Both the position numbers and the translations under genes were made by a program. A stretch of DNA of 8,400 nucleotides from NCBI GenBank assembly GCA_003553895.1, contig PWFM01000192.1:1-8400 (forward strand), given 5' to 3'. This document shows positions 1 through 5,041 of the stretch, piece by piece (within the stretch, counting starts at the first letter, position 1; each line of letters begins with the position of its first letter). Under the pieces are notes generated by a model. It did not search any database. It was not told the origin of the DNA and saw only the letters and a program-made list of their open reading frames with translations. The DNA is from Syntrophomonadaceae bacterium (GTDB lineage: Bacteria > Bacillota > Dethiobacteria > DTU022).

Positions 1-410
1 ACAAAAAGGTTGATTAAAGTAGATTTGCCGACATTGGGTATGCCGACAAAAATCATGCGCAGGGGCCTTTTAAAACGGCCGGAATGCAGCCTGCTTTCTT
101 CTTTTTTCAGGTAACTGAGAAGCCGGTTCAGGTATTTATTCCCCTGAACACTGAAAGCCATCGCTTCAGCATCCATATTTTTGAAGTGTTGAAGCCAGGC
201 CTCTGTTTGATCAACTTCAGCGCGATCTGCTTTATGAAGTAAGACCAGGTGCTTCTTATTTTTTACCAGGTCGCTGAATATGGGGTTTCGGCTGCTGTAG
301 GGTATCCGGGCATCCAGCATCTCAATAACCAGATCAATCGCTTTTAAGTCTTCACGCAGCTGGTTGACCGCCCTGGACATGCCTCCCGGATACCACTGAC
401 CCCTGTTCAA
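1..410 (-). CDS. rbgA: RbgA/YlqF-type circularly permuted ribosome-assembly GTPase (3' end outside window)
   Basis: N-terminal 136 residues of a circularly permuted GTPase; the rest runs off the left edge. RbgA acts in late 50S subunit assembly. Visible motifs in permuted order: DARIP (G5-like, residues 33-37), SSRNP just after it, HKAD (G4 position, 59-62), then the P-loop GIPNVGKST (G1, 123-131). The start is TTG at 410: it keeps the family's N-terminal QW(Y/F)PG block (residues 5-9), has GGGGTGG about 7 nt upstream, and overlaps the lepB stop as TTGA, implying translational coupling. The in-frame ATG at 380 would delete the QWYPG block. Odd points: the PGHM motif reads PGGM, so the His reported as catalytic in Bacillus subtilis RbgA (His9) is Gly10 here, and the G4 Asn is His. 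The family assignment is secure; whether it is a fully orthodox RbgA or a divergent paralogue is open. Confidence 0.9.
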   Translation of the reverse strand, partial: MNRGQWYPGGMSRAVNQLREDLKAIDLVIEMLDARIPYSSRNPIFSDLVKNKKHLVLLHKADRAEVDQTEAWLQHFKNMDAEAMAFSVQGNKYLNRLLSYLKKEESRLHSGRFKRPLRMIFVGIPNVGKSTLINLF

Positions 411-949
411 TGTTTATCCACCCCGGTATCGATAACCCTTGCTTCCCAGGGGGGCCAAAATATTAAGAAAGCCCTCCCTTTTAAGCATTCTTCCGAAACA
501 AACCCCACCCGGGGATCCCTTGAATCCATACTGTTCTGGCGGTGATCACCGAGCACAAAGAGATAGCCGGGCGGGACTATCTCCGGCCCATAATCATACA
601 TATGCCTGCCGTCATTGAGGTAAGGTTCATTCAGAGCCCGGTTATTGATGTAAAGGCGGCCCTGAACAATTTCGACCCTGTCTCCTTCCACACCGATAAC
701 TCTTTTGATAAAATCTCGTCCAGGCTCATGCTCAAAGACAATCACGTCACCCAGGCCGGGTTCCTCAAAATGGTAGACAATTTTATTGACCATCAACCGT
801 TCAGTTTCCTGTAAAGTAGGGTACATCGATTTTCCCTCAACGACAAATACTTCGAACAGGAACATGCGGATTAATAAGGCCAATATTATGGCAATAAGTA
901 TAGAACGGGTCCAGTCCCAGAGTTCTTTCCACTTGTTCAAACAAATCAT
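407..949 (-). CDS. lepB: Type I signal peptidase
   Basis: Membrane-bound Ser/Lys protease that removes signal peptides from exported proteins on the outer face of the cytoplasmic membrane. A short cytoplasmic N-terminus is followed by one hydrophobic segment (about residues 16-37), then the catalytic domain. The nucleophile is Ser41 in GKSMYPTL (box B) and the general base Lys82 in IKRVIG (box D); GDVIVF (67-72) is box C and GDHRQNSMDSR (134-144) box E, with His in place of the usual Asn of GDN. At 180 aa it has the compact Gram-positive form. The listed start is ATG at 949, but GGGG abuts it with no spacer; TTG at 940 (codon 4) is better placed behind GGGGATGAT and would give 177 aa. It follows rplS by 18 nt and overlaps rbgA by 4 nt. 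Its place in an SRP/ribosome cluster fits export of SRP-targeted proteins. Confidence 0.96.
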   Translation of the reverse strand: MICLNKWKELWDWTRSILIAIILALLIRMFLFEVFVVEGKSMYPTLQETERLMVNKIVYHFEEPGLGDVIVFEHEPGRDFIKRVIGVEGDRVEIVQGRLYINNRALNEPYLNDGRHMYDYGPEIVPPGYLFVLGDHRQNSMDSRDPRVGFVSEECLKGRAFLIFWPPWEARVIDTGVDKH

Positions 950-967
950 CCCCGTTACGGGTAGTAA

Positions 968-1309
968 TTAACGGCTTTCTTTAATTCTGGCCGACTTGCC
1001 TTTACGCTTGCGCAGGTAGTAAAGCTTGGCCCGGCGCACTTTGCCTTTTCTCACGATTTCAACTTTGTCAATTGACGGAGAATGAACGGGAAATATCCTT
1101 TCTACTCCGATGCCAAAAGAAACCCGACGCACGGTGAATGTTTCCCTGGTGCCGCTGCCCTGGCGCCTGATTACCACACCTTCAAAAGCCTGGGTCCGCT
1201 CCCGGTTGCCCTCAATGACCTTGACATGGACCCTGACGGTATCACCAGGTGTGAACTGGGGCACATTCTCCTTGCTATTGCGCTTTTCAACTTCCTTTAA
1301 TAAATCCAT
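968..1309 (-). CDS. rplS: Large ribosomal subunit protein bL19
   Basis: Ribosomal protein L19 of the 50S subunit, located near the 30S-50S interface. The 113-residue product matches the usual length (about 115). Family signatures: PGDTVRVHVKVIEGNRER (21-38), FEGVVIRR (42-49), ETFTVRRVSFGIGVER (56-71), FPVHSP (73-78) and the basic C-terminal GKVRRAKLYYLR (89-100). The start is ATG at 1309, placed 9 nt after a full AGGAGG at 1319-1324. The longer reading from TTG at 1330 would translate through this Shine-Dalgarno and add seven residues not seen in the family. It lies 52 nt downstream of trmD, the widest gap in this half of the cluster, and that gap holds an extended -10 element and a small hairpin. 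It can therefore be read through from trmD or started separately. The lepB gene follows after 18 nt. Confidence 0.98.
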   Translation of the reverse strand: MDLLKEVEKRNSKENVPQFTPGDTVRVHVKVIEGNRERTQAFEGVVIRRQGSGTRETFTVRRVSFGIGVERIFPVHSPSIDKVEIVRKGKVRRAKLYYLRKRKGKSARIKESR

Positions 1310-1318
1310 CCTCTTCAA

Positions 1319-1324
1319 CCTCCT
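1319..1324 (-). promoter_or_regulatory. Shine-Dalgarno deciding the rplS start
   Basis: A perfect AGGAGG lies 9 nt before ATG at 1309. It falls inside the alternative reading that begins at TTG 1330, which argues for the shorter 113-residue L19. Confidence 0.85.
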
Positions 1325-1340
1325 ATCCAAATTACTGGAT
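1325..1340 (-). promoter_or_regulatory. Small leader hairpin before rplS
   Basis: Arms ATCCA and TGGAT pair perfectly (5 bp) around a 6-nt loop, and the 3' arm directly abuts AGGAGG of rplS. If transcription starts near 1335 the hairpin would be cut at its 5' end; in read-through mRNA from trmD it would form whole. L19 synthesis could be tuned by this, but that is inference; a 5-bp stem is weak. Confidence 0.3.
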
Positions 1341-1341
1341 A

Positions 1342-1350
1342 ATTATAACA
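1342..1350 (-). promoter_or_regulatory. Extended -10 promoter element, candidate internal promoter for rplS-lepB-rbgA
   Basis: On the minus strand the bases read TGTTATAAT: a TG dinucleotide, one base, then a consensus TATAAT. It lies 12 nt after the trmD stop codon. No good -35 hexamer is present at 16-18 nt upstream (CAATCG at 17 nt), so it would depend on the extended -10. The predicted start is near 1335, giving a leader of about 26 nt before the rplS ATG. AT-rich intergenic DNA can give such matches by chance. Confidence 0.45.
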
Positions 1351-1361
1351 TACTATCGCTA

Positions 1362-2099
1362 TTACGATTGTTGTTTTTTCAGTTCTTGCAGGTACTCTTC
1401 ATCTTCCGGCGCCAGATCAGCCTTTTCCAGCAGATCGGGCCGCCTTTCCAGCGTCCTTTTTAACGACTGTTTCCGGCGCCACCGGGAAATTTCGCCGTGA
1501 TTACCTGATAACAGTACCGAAGGCACTTCCATCTCCCGGTAAACAGAGGGACGGGTATAGTGGGGATATTCCAGCAGCGACTCTGTAAACGACTCATCGG
1601 CCAAGGCTTGCTCCGCTAAAAATCCGGGGAGCAGCCTGATCACAGAGTCGACTAAAACTGCTGCCGCCAGTTCCCCGCCGGTTAGCACAAAATCGCCAAT
1701 TGAAATTTCTACGTCAACCAGGGAGCGGCGAACCCTTTCGTCAACCCCTTCATAACGCCCGCAGATTAAAATAAGGTGGCTCTTCTCGGCCAGTTCACGG
1801 GCTCTCCGCTGTTCAAAACGGTCCCCCTGCGGGGTCAGCAAAATCACCCATGTGTCTTTGCTGCCGGATCTGGTCTTGAGATCTTCAACCGCTTCAAACA
1901 GCGGCTCCGGCTTTAAAACCATACCGTAGCCCCCACCATAGGGGTAATCATCTACCTGGCGATGGTGGTCGTGGGTATAATCCCTCAGGTCGACCAGGTT
2001 TATTTCCACAAATCCCTGGTCAACAGCCCTTTTGATCATGCTCTCTTTGAAAGGGCCTTCAAGAATGCCGGGAAAAATGGTTACCACATCTATTTGCAT
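1362..2099 (-). CDS. trmD: tRNA (guanine37-N1)-methyltransferase
   Basis: TrmD methylates N1 of G37, 3' of the anticodon, using S-adenosylmethionine, and so prevents +1 frameshifting on CCN and related codons. It is a SPOUT-class homodimer. The 245 residues match family length. Motifs: YGGGYGMVLKPEP (54-66), LTPQG (88-92), CGRYEGVDER (113-122), SIGDFVLTGGELAA (133-146), and the C-terminal PHYTRP (179-184) and LLSGNHGEI (196-204). The SAM-binding trefoil knot spans about 86-145. Just before SF at 170-171, where Escherichia coli TrmD has catalytic Asp169, this protein has Glu169 preceded by Asp168. The start at ATG 2099 is preceded by AAGGGAG with a 9-nt spacer. It lies 14 nt after rimM, so the two are surely co-transcribed; both serve the translation apparatus. 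Confidence 0.98.
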   Translation of the reverse strand: MQIDVVTIFPGILEGPFKESMIKRAVDQGFVEINLVDLRDYTHDHHRQVDDYPYGGGYGMVLKPEPLFEAVEDLKTRSGSKDTWVILLTPQGDRFEQRRARELAEKSHLILICGRYEGVDERVRRSLVDVEISIGDFVLTGGELAAAVLVDSVIRLLPGFLAEQALADESFTESLLEYPHYTRPSVYREMEVPSVLLSGNHGEISRWRRKQSLKRTLERRPDLLEKADLAPEDEEYLQELKKQQS

Positions 2100-2113
2100 T
2101 TTAAAATGCTCCC

Positions 2114-2638
2114 TTATAAATCAAGCATTCCTTCCGGCAACTCAACGACCATAAAGCCTTCCGGGATGTCAATCCGTTTGATGAAATCTTTGACCGCCGG
2201 TATCATGCTTTTTCTATTCTTTTCACCGGCCCGGGCAACCATAATCTGGTCGTGCCCTCCCCCGGGTATGATTTCTATCACCCTGCCCAGGAGATTGCCG
2301 GCCGAATCATAAACATGCAGGCCTTCCAGCTGATCATGGTAATAATTGTCCTCCGGCAGGGAAAGTCGTTCTTCTTTCGGAATCCTGACCAGGCTGCCGC
2401 GCAGCGCTTCTGCTTCATCACGAGAATTAACATCTTGAAATTTAATCAACCAGTTTTTTCCGTGCACTGAAGAGTCTTCTACCAGGTAAACCCGGCGGCG
2501 GGACTCCTGCTCCAACTCTACTTCTTTCAACATATGCACCCTTTCCGGGAAGTCGGAATAAGGATATACTTTCACCATCCCTCCCGTTCCATGCGCTGAA
2601 AGAATTTTGCCTATAACCACATCATAGCCGTTTATCAT
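2114..2638 (-). CDS. rimM: 16S rRNA processing / 30S maturation factor RimM
   Basis: RimM binds 30S precursors through S19 and helps assemble the 3' (head) domain of the small subunit. The product is 174 residues, normal for the family. The N-terminal RimM barrel covers about 7-90, with GKILSAHGTGGMVKV (10-24) and the FQDVNSRDEAEALRG segment (67-81). The C-terminal PRC-barrel covers about 97-174, with PEDNYYHDQLEGL (95-107) and IPAVKDFIKRID (147-158), ending in the typical LPEGMLDL (167-174). The ATG at 2638 overlaps the stop of the KH gene as ATGA. The upstream Shine-Dalgarno is weak, so translation is probably coupled to khpA. In B. subtilis a ylqD gene separates these two; here it is absent. 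The trmD gene follows after 14 nt. Confidence 0.97.
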   Translation of the reverse strand: MINGYDVVIGKILSAHGTGGMVKVYPYSDFPERVHMLKEVELEQESRRRVYLVEDSSVHGKNWLIKFQDVNSRDEAEALRGSLVRIPKEERLSLPEDNYYHDQLEGLHVYDSAGNLLGRVIEIIPGGGHDQIMVARAGEKNRKSMIPAVKDFIKRIDIPEGFMVVELPEGMLDL

Positions 2639-2865
2639 TGCACTATTTCTACAACAACCTTTTTATGCTCTTTAACAGCCGCGGCATTGACAACCGTTCT
2701 GATTGCCTTGGCGATGCGACCCTGCTTTCCGATCACTTTTCCCATATCGTTCTCCGCAACCCTGAGCTCAAGAATGATCAACCGATCACTTTCTACCTGC
2801 TGGACATCGACCTGTTCCGGCTCGTCAACTAAAGCTTTGGCAATATGCTCCAGTAGTTGCTTCAT
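2635..2865 (-). CDS. khpA: KH-domain RNA-binding protein KhpA (YlqC)
   Basis: Small single-domain RNA-binding protein. Homologues (KhpA/YlqC) partner with KhpB/Jag and bind many RNAs; in pneumococcus they affect cell division. The 76-residue product holds one KH domain with the GxxG loop GKQG (46-49) inside MGKVIGKQGRIAKAIRTVV, and begins MKQLLEHIAKALVD as usual for the family. The start is ATG at 2865, 9 nt after AGGAGG. A second in-frame ATG three codons earlier (2874) directly abuts that AGGAGG and is not a credible start. It follows rpsP by 21 nt and overlaps rimM by 4 nt, matching its conserved S16-KH-RimM setting. The exact RNA targets in this organism are unknown. Confidence 0.95.
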   Translation of the reverse strand: MKQLLEHIAKALVDEPEQVDVQQVESDRLIILELRVAENDMGKVIGKQGRIAKAIRTVVNAAAVKEHKKVVVEIVQ

Positions 2866-2886
2866 GAATACCATCCTCCTGTGAAC

Positions 2887-3132
2887 CTACTTACCGAGAC
2901 CGGCTTTATCAAAAAGGGCCTTGACCGTGTTGGAAGGCCTGGCTCCCTTGGAAAGCCATTGCTGCACTTTTTCCGTATTCACTTCAAAAGTAGTCGGTTT
3001 TGTAGTCGGGTTGTAGTAACCGATTTCTTCAATAAAGCGGCCATCCCTGGGATAACGGGAATCAGCAACCACGATCCGGTAAAACGGTTTCTTTTTTCCT
3101 CCCATTCTTTTTAACCTGATCCGTACTGCCAA
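2887..3132 (-). CDS. rpsP: Small ribosomal subunit protein bS16
   Basis: Ribosomal protein S16, an assembly protein of the 30S body. The 81-residue length and sequence are typical: AVRIRLKRMGGKKKPFYRIVVADSR (2-26), RDGRFIEEIGYYNP (29-42), and the C-terminal EKVQQWLSKGARPSNTVKALF (54-74). Translation starts at TTG (3132), supported by a strong GGAGGTGA at 3139-3146 with a 6-nt spacer and by the family's usual second and third residues (AV). It is preceded by a 103-nt gap after ffh, the second-longest intergenic stretch here, with no clear terminator or promoter, so read-through from ylxM-ffh is likely. It heads the ribosome-maturation part of the cluster, with khpA 21 nt downstream. Confidence 0.98.
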   Translation of the reverse strand: MAVRIRLKRMGGKKKPFYRIVVADSRYPRDGRFIEEIGYYNPTTKPTTFEVNTEKVQQWLSKGARPSNTVKALFDKAGLGK

Positions 3133-3138
3133 ACTGGG

Positions 3139-3146
3139 TCACCTCC
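3139..3146 (-). promoter_or_regulatory. Strong Shine-Dalgarno for the TTG-initiated rpsP
   Basis: GGAGGTGA on the minus strand is complementary to the 16S rRNA 3' end over eight bases and lies 6 nt before TTG 3132. It compensates for the weak start codon and fixes the start of S16. Confidence 0.85.
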
Positions 3147-3193
3147 ATTATTTTTCTTGCTTTAAATTGTCAGCATTAAGCTGTTTATATAAA

Positions 3194-3208
3194 CCGGATT
3201 CATTCCGG
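3194..3208 (-). repeat. Small inverted repeat in the ffh-rpsP gap
   Basis: Perfect 5-bp arms CCGGA/TCCGG around a 5-nt loop. On the minus strand it is followed by TTTATATAAAC, not a continuous U-run, so it is not a convincing terminator. It may slow or pause RNA polymerase or protect an mRNA end. Confidence 0.3.
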
Positions 3209-3220
3209 GATCTTCCATGT

Positions 3221-3235
3221 TGGCCTCAAAGGCCA
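3221..3235 (-). repeat. Hairpin immediately after the ffh stop codon
   Basis: TGGCCT and AGGCCA form a perfect 6-bp stem with a 3-nt loop, starting at the base after the ffh stop. No U-tract follows on the minus strand. It could act as a 3' stability or processing element separating ffh from rpsP messages, but this is inference. Confidence 0.4.
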
Positions 3236-4585
3236 TTAAAAAGGAAATCTTTTTTTCATTTTCTTCATTTTCTTGGTCATACCCTTCTTGCCCGAAGCGT
3301 TCATTTGTTTGAACATCTTTTGCATCTGGTTAAACTGGTTCAACAGGCGATTTACATCCTGGACCGTAGTTCCGCTTCCCCTGGCAATCCGGCGGCGGCG
3401 GCTGCTGTTTAGAATGGAAGGGTTATAACGTTCCTGTTTGGTCATGGAACTGATTATGGCCTCCACTCTTTTTAAACTGTCTTCATTTAATGACATCTGC
3501 TTGAGCTCTTTAGGGATACCGCCCCCTTCCGGGAGCATGTTTAAGATATCGTCCAGGGAACCCATGCTGCGCAGCTGGACCATTTGATCTTTAAAATCTT
3601 CAAGCGTGAACTGCTGCTGGCGCAGTTTCTTTTCCATTTCCTTGGCCTTGTCCTGGTCAATGGTCGCTTCCGCTTTTTCAATCAGCGACAATACATCGCC
3701 CATACCCAGGATCCTTGAAGCCATGCGATCGGGATAAAAGGGTTCCAGGGCTTCAATTTTTTCCCCAACCCCGACAAATTTTATCGGGCATCCGGTAACT
3801 TTGCGGACAGATAGGGCGGCGCCGCCCCTGGTATCGCCATCCAGCTTGGTCAGGATTACTCCGCTCAAACCGACCGCCTCATTAAAAGAAGCGGCGGCAT
3901 TGACGGCATCCTGTCCGGTCATGGCATCAACTACCAGTAAAACTTCATCGGGCTTTATCTCGCTTTTGATCGATCCGATTTCGGACATCATTTCTTCATC
4001 GATATGCAATCGTCCCGCTGTGTCGAAAATTACCACATCGGAACCTTCTTGGCCGGCAATTTTTAAACCTTCCCGGCAAATCTCCAGCGGGTCTGCTTCG
4101 AGGTTGCTGTAACATTTGGCGCCGATCGATTCGCTCAAAACTTCGAGCTGTTTTACCGCCCCGGGACGGTATATATCGGCAGCTACCAGGTAGGGGTTCC
4201 TGCCTTCCCGGCGAAGATGAGCAGCCAGCTTAACCGCAGTGGTTGTTTTCCCGGAACCCTGCAGTCCCACCATCATCACTGTAGTCGGCCCCTTGCCGGC
4301 TTTGGCCAAAGCGCTCTGTTTGTCTCCCATCAGCCTGGTCATTTCCTCATTGACGATCTTAATAACCTGCTGGCCCGGAGTAAGACTGCTCATAACTTCC
4401 TGTCCGACAGCCCTTTCTCTGACGGAACTAACAAAATCCTTGACCACTTTAAAATTGACATCGGCTTCAAGTAAGGCCAGCCTTATTTCACGCATCGCCG
4501 CGTCGACATCTTTTTCACTGAGCTTGCCCTTGCCTTTCAGCCGGCGGAAAGTGTCCTGCAGTTTTTCTGCCAGGTTGGAAAACAT
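3236..4585 (-). CDS. ffh: Signal recognition particle protein Ffh (SRP54)
   Basis: GTPase that, with SRP RNA, binds signal sequences as they leave the ribosome and docks with FtsY at the membrane. The 449-residue product is full length. Order: N domain (about 1-95, including the helical bundle with ALLEADVNFKVV at 37-48), G domain with G1 GLQGSGKTT (107-115), DIYRPGA (137-143), DTAGR (188-192), TKLD (246-249) and GVGEK (272-276), then the Met-rich M domain (about 298-430). SRP RNA binding is shown by SRRRRIARGSG (395-405). A short Lys-rich tail ends the protein. The start at ATG 4585 has GGGGTGA 9 nt upstream. It sits 15 nt after ylxM, its usual partner gene. The SRP RNA gene is not in the window. 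Confidence 0.99.
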   Translation of the reverse strand: MFSNLAEKLQDTFRRLKGKGKLSEKDVDAAMREIRLALLEADVNFKVVKDFVSSVRERAVGQEVMSSLTPGQQVIKIVNEEMTRLMGDKQSALAKAGKGPTTVMMVGLQGSGKTTTAVKLAAHLRREGRNPYLVAADIYRPGAVKQLEVLSESIGAKCYSNLEADPLEICREGLKIAGQEGSDVVIFDTAGRLHIDEEMMSEIGSIKSEIKPDEVLLVVDAMTGQDAVNAAASFNEAVGLSGVILTKLDGDTRGGAALSVRKVTGCPIKFVGVGEKIEALEPFYPDRMASRILGMGDVLSLIEKAEATIDQDKAKEMEKKLRQQQFTLEDFKDQMVQLRSMGSLDDILNMLPEGGGIPKELKQMSLNEDSLKRVEAIISSMTKQERYNPSILNSSRRRRIARGSGTTVQDVNRLLNQFNQMQKMFKQMNASGKKGMTKKMKKMKKRFPF

Positions 4586-4600
4586 AAAGATGATTCACCC

Positions 4601-4948
4601 CTACTTTTCATTGCTCAAGCGCAGATCGGCGATTATTTGTTTCAACCGTTTAAAATCCCCGGGCTTCAATTCCCTTTGAAGCAATAAGCCGTCTGCTTCG
4701 GTCAGCAGTTCCTGTTGTTCATTATAAAGCCGGTACAGACCGAGTTTTTCTTCCAGGCTTTCCATTGAATCCAGCGCTCTCTGGATTAAGTCATAAACAG
4801 CCTGCCTGCTGGTTTTATACTCCTCAGCTATTTCGGCCAGAGAATAGTTTTCACTGAAGTACAAATGCAGAGTTTCCTGCTGACGCTCGGTCAACAGGGG
4901 GCCGTATATATCGTAAAGCAGGTTGATCCTGTTTAGTTGTTCGAGCAT
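4601..4948 (-). CDS. ylxM: YlxM / UPF0122 helix-turn-helix protein
   Basis: Small protein of the UPF0122 family, nearly always next to ffh in Bacillota. In Streptococcus mutans YlxM was reported to interact with SRP and modulate its GTPases; its DNA-binding role is unproven. The 115-residue product has a sigma-factor region-4-like helix-turn-helix at about 20-60: LTERQQETLHLYF, then SLAEIAEEYKTSRQAVYDLI. The remainder (61-115) is charged and helical. The start is ATG 4948; the upstream run AGAGGGGGG gives GAGG with a 5-nt spacer, and part of it is the right arm of a 13-bp palindrome. It is the first gene after the terminator/promoter at 4985-5032, so it leads the ylxM-ffh transcript, with ffh 15 nt downstream. 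Autoregulation through the palindrome is possible but only inferred. Confidence 0.93.
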   Translation of the reverse strand: MLEQLNRINLLYDIYGPLLTERQQETLHLYFSENYSLAEIAEEYKTSRQAVYDLIQRALDSMESLEEKLGLYRLYNEQQELLTEADGLLLQRELKPGDFKRLKQIIADLRLSNEK

Positions 4949-4952
4949 ACCC

Positions 4953-4984
4953 CCCTCTGTAAAGTGTTTTTACTTTACAGAGGG
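4953..4984. repeat. Perfect 13-bp palindrome over the predicted ylxM transcription start
   Basis: CCCTCTGTAAAGT (4953-4965) and ACTTTACAGAGGG (4972-4984) are exact reverse complements around a 6-nt loop. On the minus strand it lies directly after the -10 hexamer and spans about -6 to +26 of the predicted start, with its distal arm containing part of the ylxM Shine-Dalgarno. It could be a repressor operator, a 5' mRNA hairpin, or both. If transcription starts near 4978, only about 7 bp of stem remain in the RNA and the ribosome site stays free, which favours a DNA operator. I do not match it to a known operator consensus. Confidence 0.7.
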
Positions 4985-5013
4985 AGTATAACAAAAAAAA
5001 ACAGGTGAGGCAA
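4985..5013 (-). promoter_or_regulatory. Promoter for ylxM-ffh (extended -10)
   Basis: -35 TTGCCT (5008-5013), a 17-nt spacer, and -10 TATACT (4985-4990) preceded by TG at -15/-14 position, forming TGTTATACT. This fits a housekeeping sigma-A promoter. The spacer is largely the nine-T tract of the ftsY terminator. The predicted start is near 4978, giving a leader of about 30 nt to the ylxM ATG at 4948. Confidence 0.7.
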
Positions 5014-5032
5014 ACTTTTTTTGAGCCCTGTT
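4993..5032 (-). terminator. Intrinsic terminator after ftsY, possibly bidirectional
   Basis: On the minus strand AACAGG (5027-5032) pairs with CCTGTT (5000-5005); inside, CAAA (5020-5023) pairs with TTTG (5011-5014), separated by a 3/5-nt internal loop. A run of nine T (4993-5001) follows. The stem begins 9 nt after the ftsY stop. On the plus strand the same stem is followed by eight T (5036-5043), and the A and T runs could extend pairing, so it may work in both directions. Only 3 of the 6 outer pairs are G-C, so termination is probably partial. Confidence 0.65.
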
Positions 5033-5041
5033 AAGTTTTTT

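Noticed and set aside
1..410. rbgA as a pseudogene because no long ATG-initiated frame is seen
   Set aside because: The frame is open from TTG 410 to the edge with all main GTPase motifs in order; the lack of an early ATG is explained by the TTG start.
542..971. Plus-strand frames opposite lepB (542-814, 786-971)
   Set aside because: Antisense to the conserved LepB catalytic domain and membrane segment; no motif of their own.
968..1330. Longer L19 starting at TTG 1330
   Set aside because: The extra seven codons translate the AGGAGG ribosome site; ATG 1309 is correctly spaced and matches family length.
3147..3180. Promoter between ffh and rpsP (CTGACA with AATAAT)
   Set aside because: The spacer is only 15 nt and AATAAT runs into the rpsP Shine-Dalgarno region, which would leave almost no leader; better spacings give poor -10 matches.
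4239..4679. Plus-strand open frame of 146 codons opposite ffh/ylxM
   Set aside because: It is antisense to the highly conserved Ffh N/G domain and to YlxM, has Ser/Thr/Leu-rich low-information sequence with no recognisable motif, and crosses a gene junction on the other strand.
4953..4984. Palindrome read as a second ftsY terminator
   Set aside because: On the minus strand the stem is followed by GGGTATG, not a U-run, and the loop and position fit the ylxM promoter region better.
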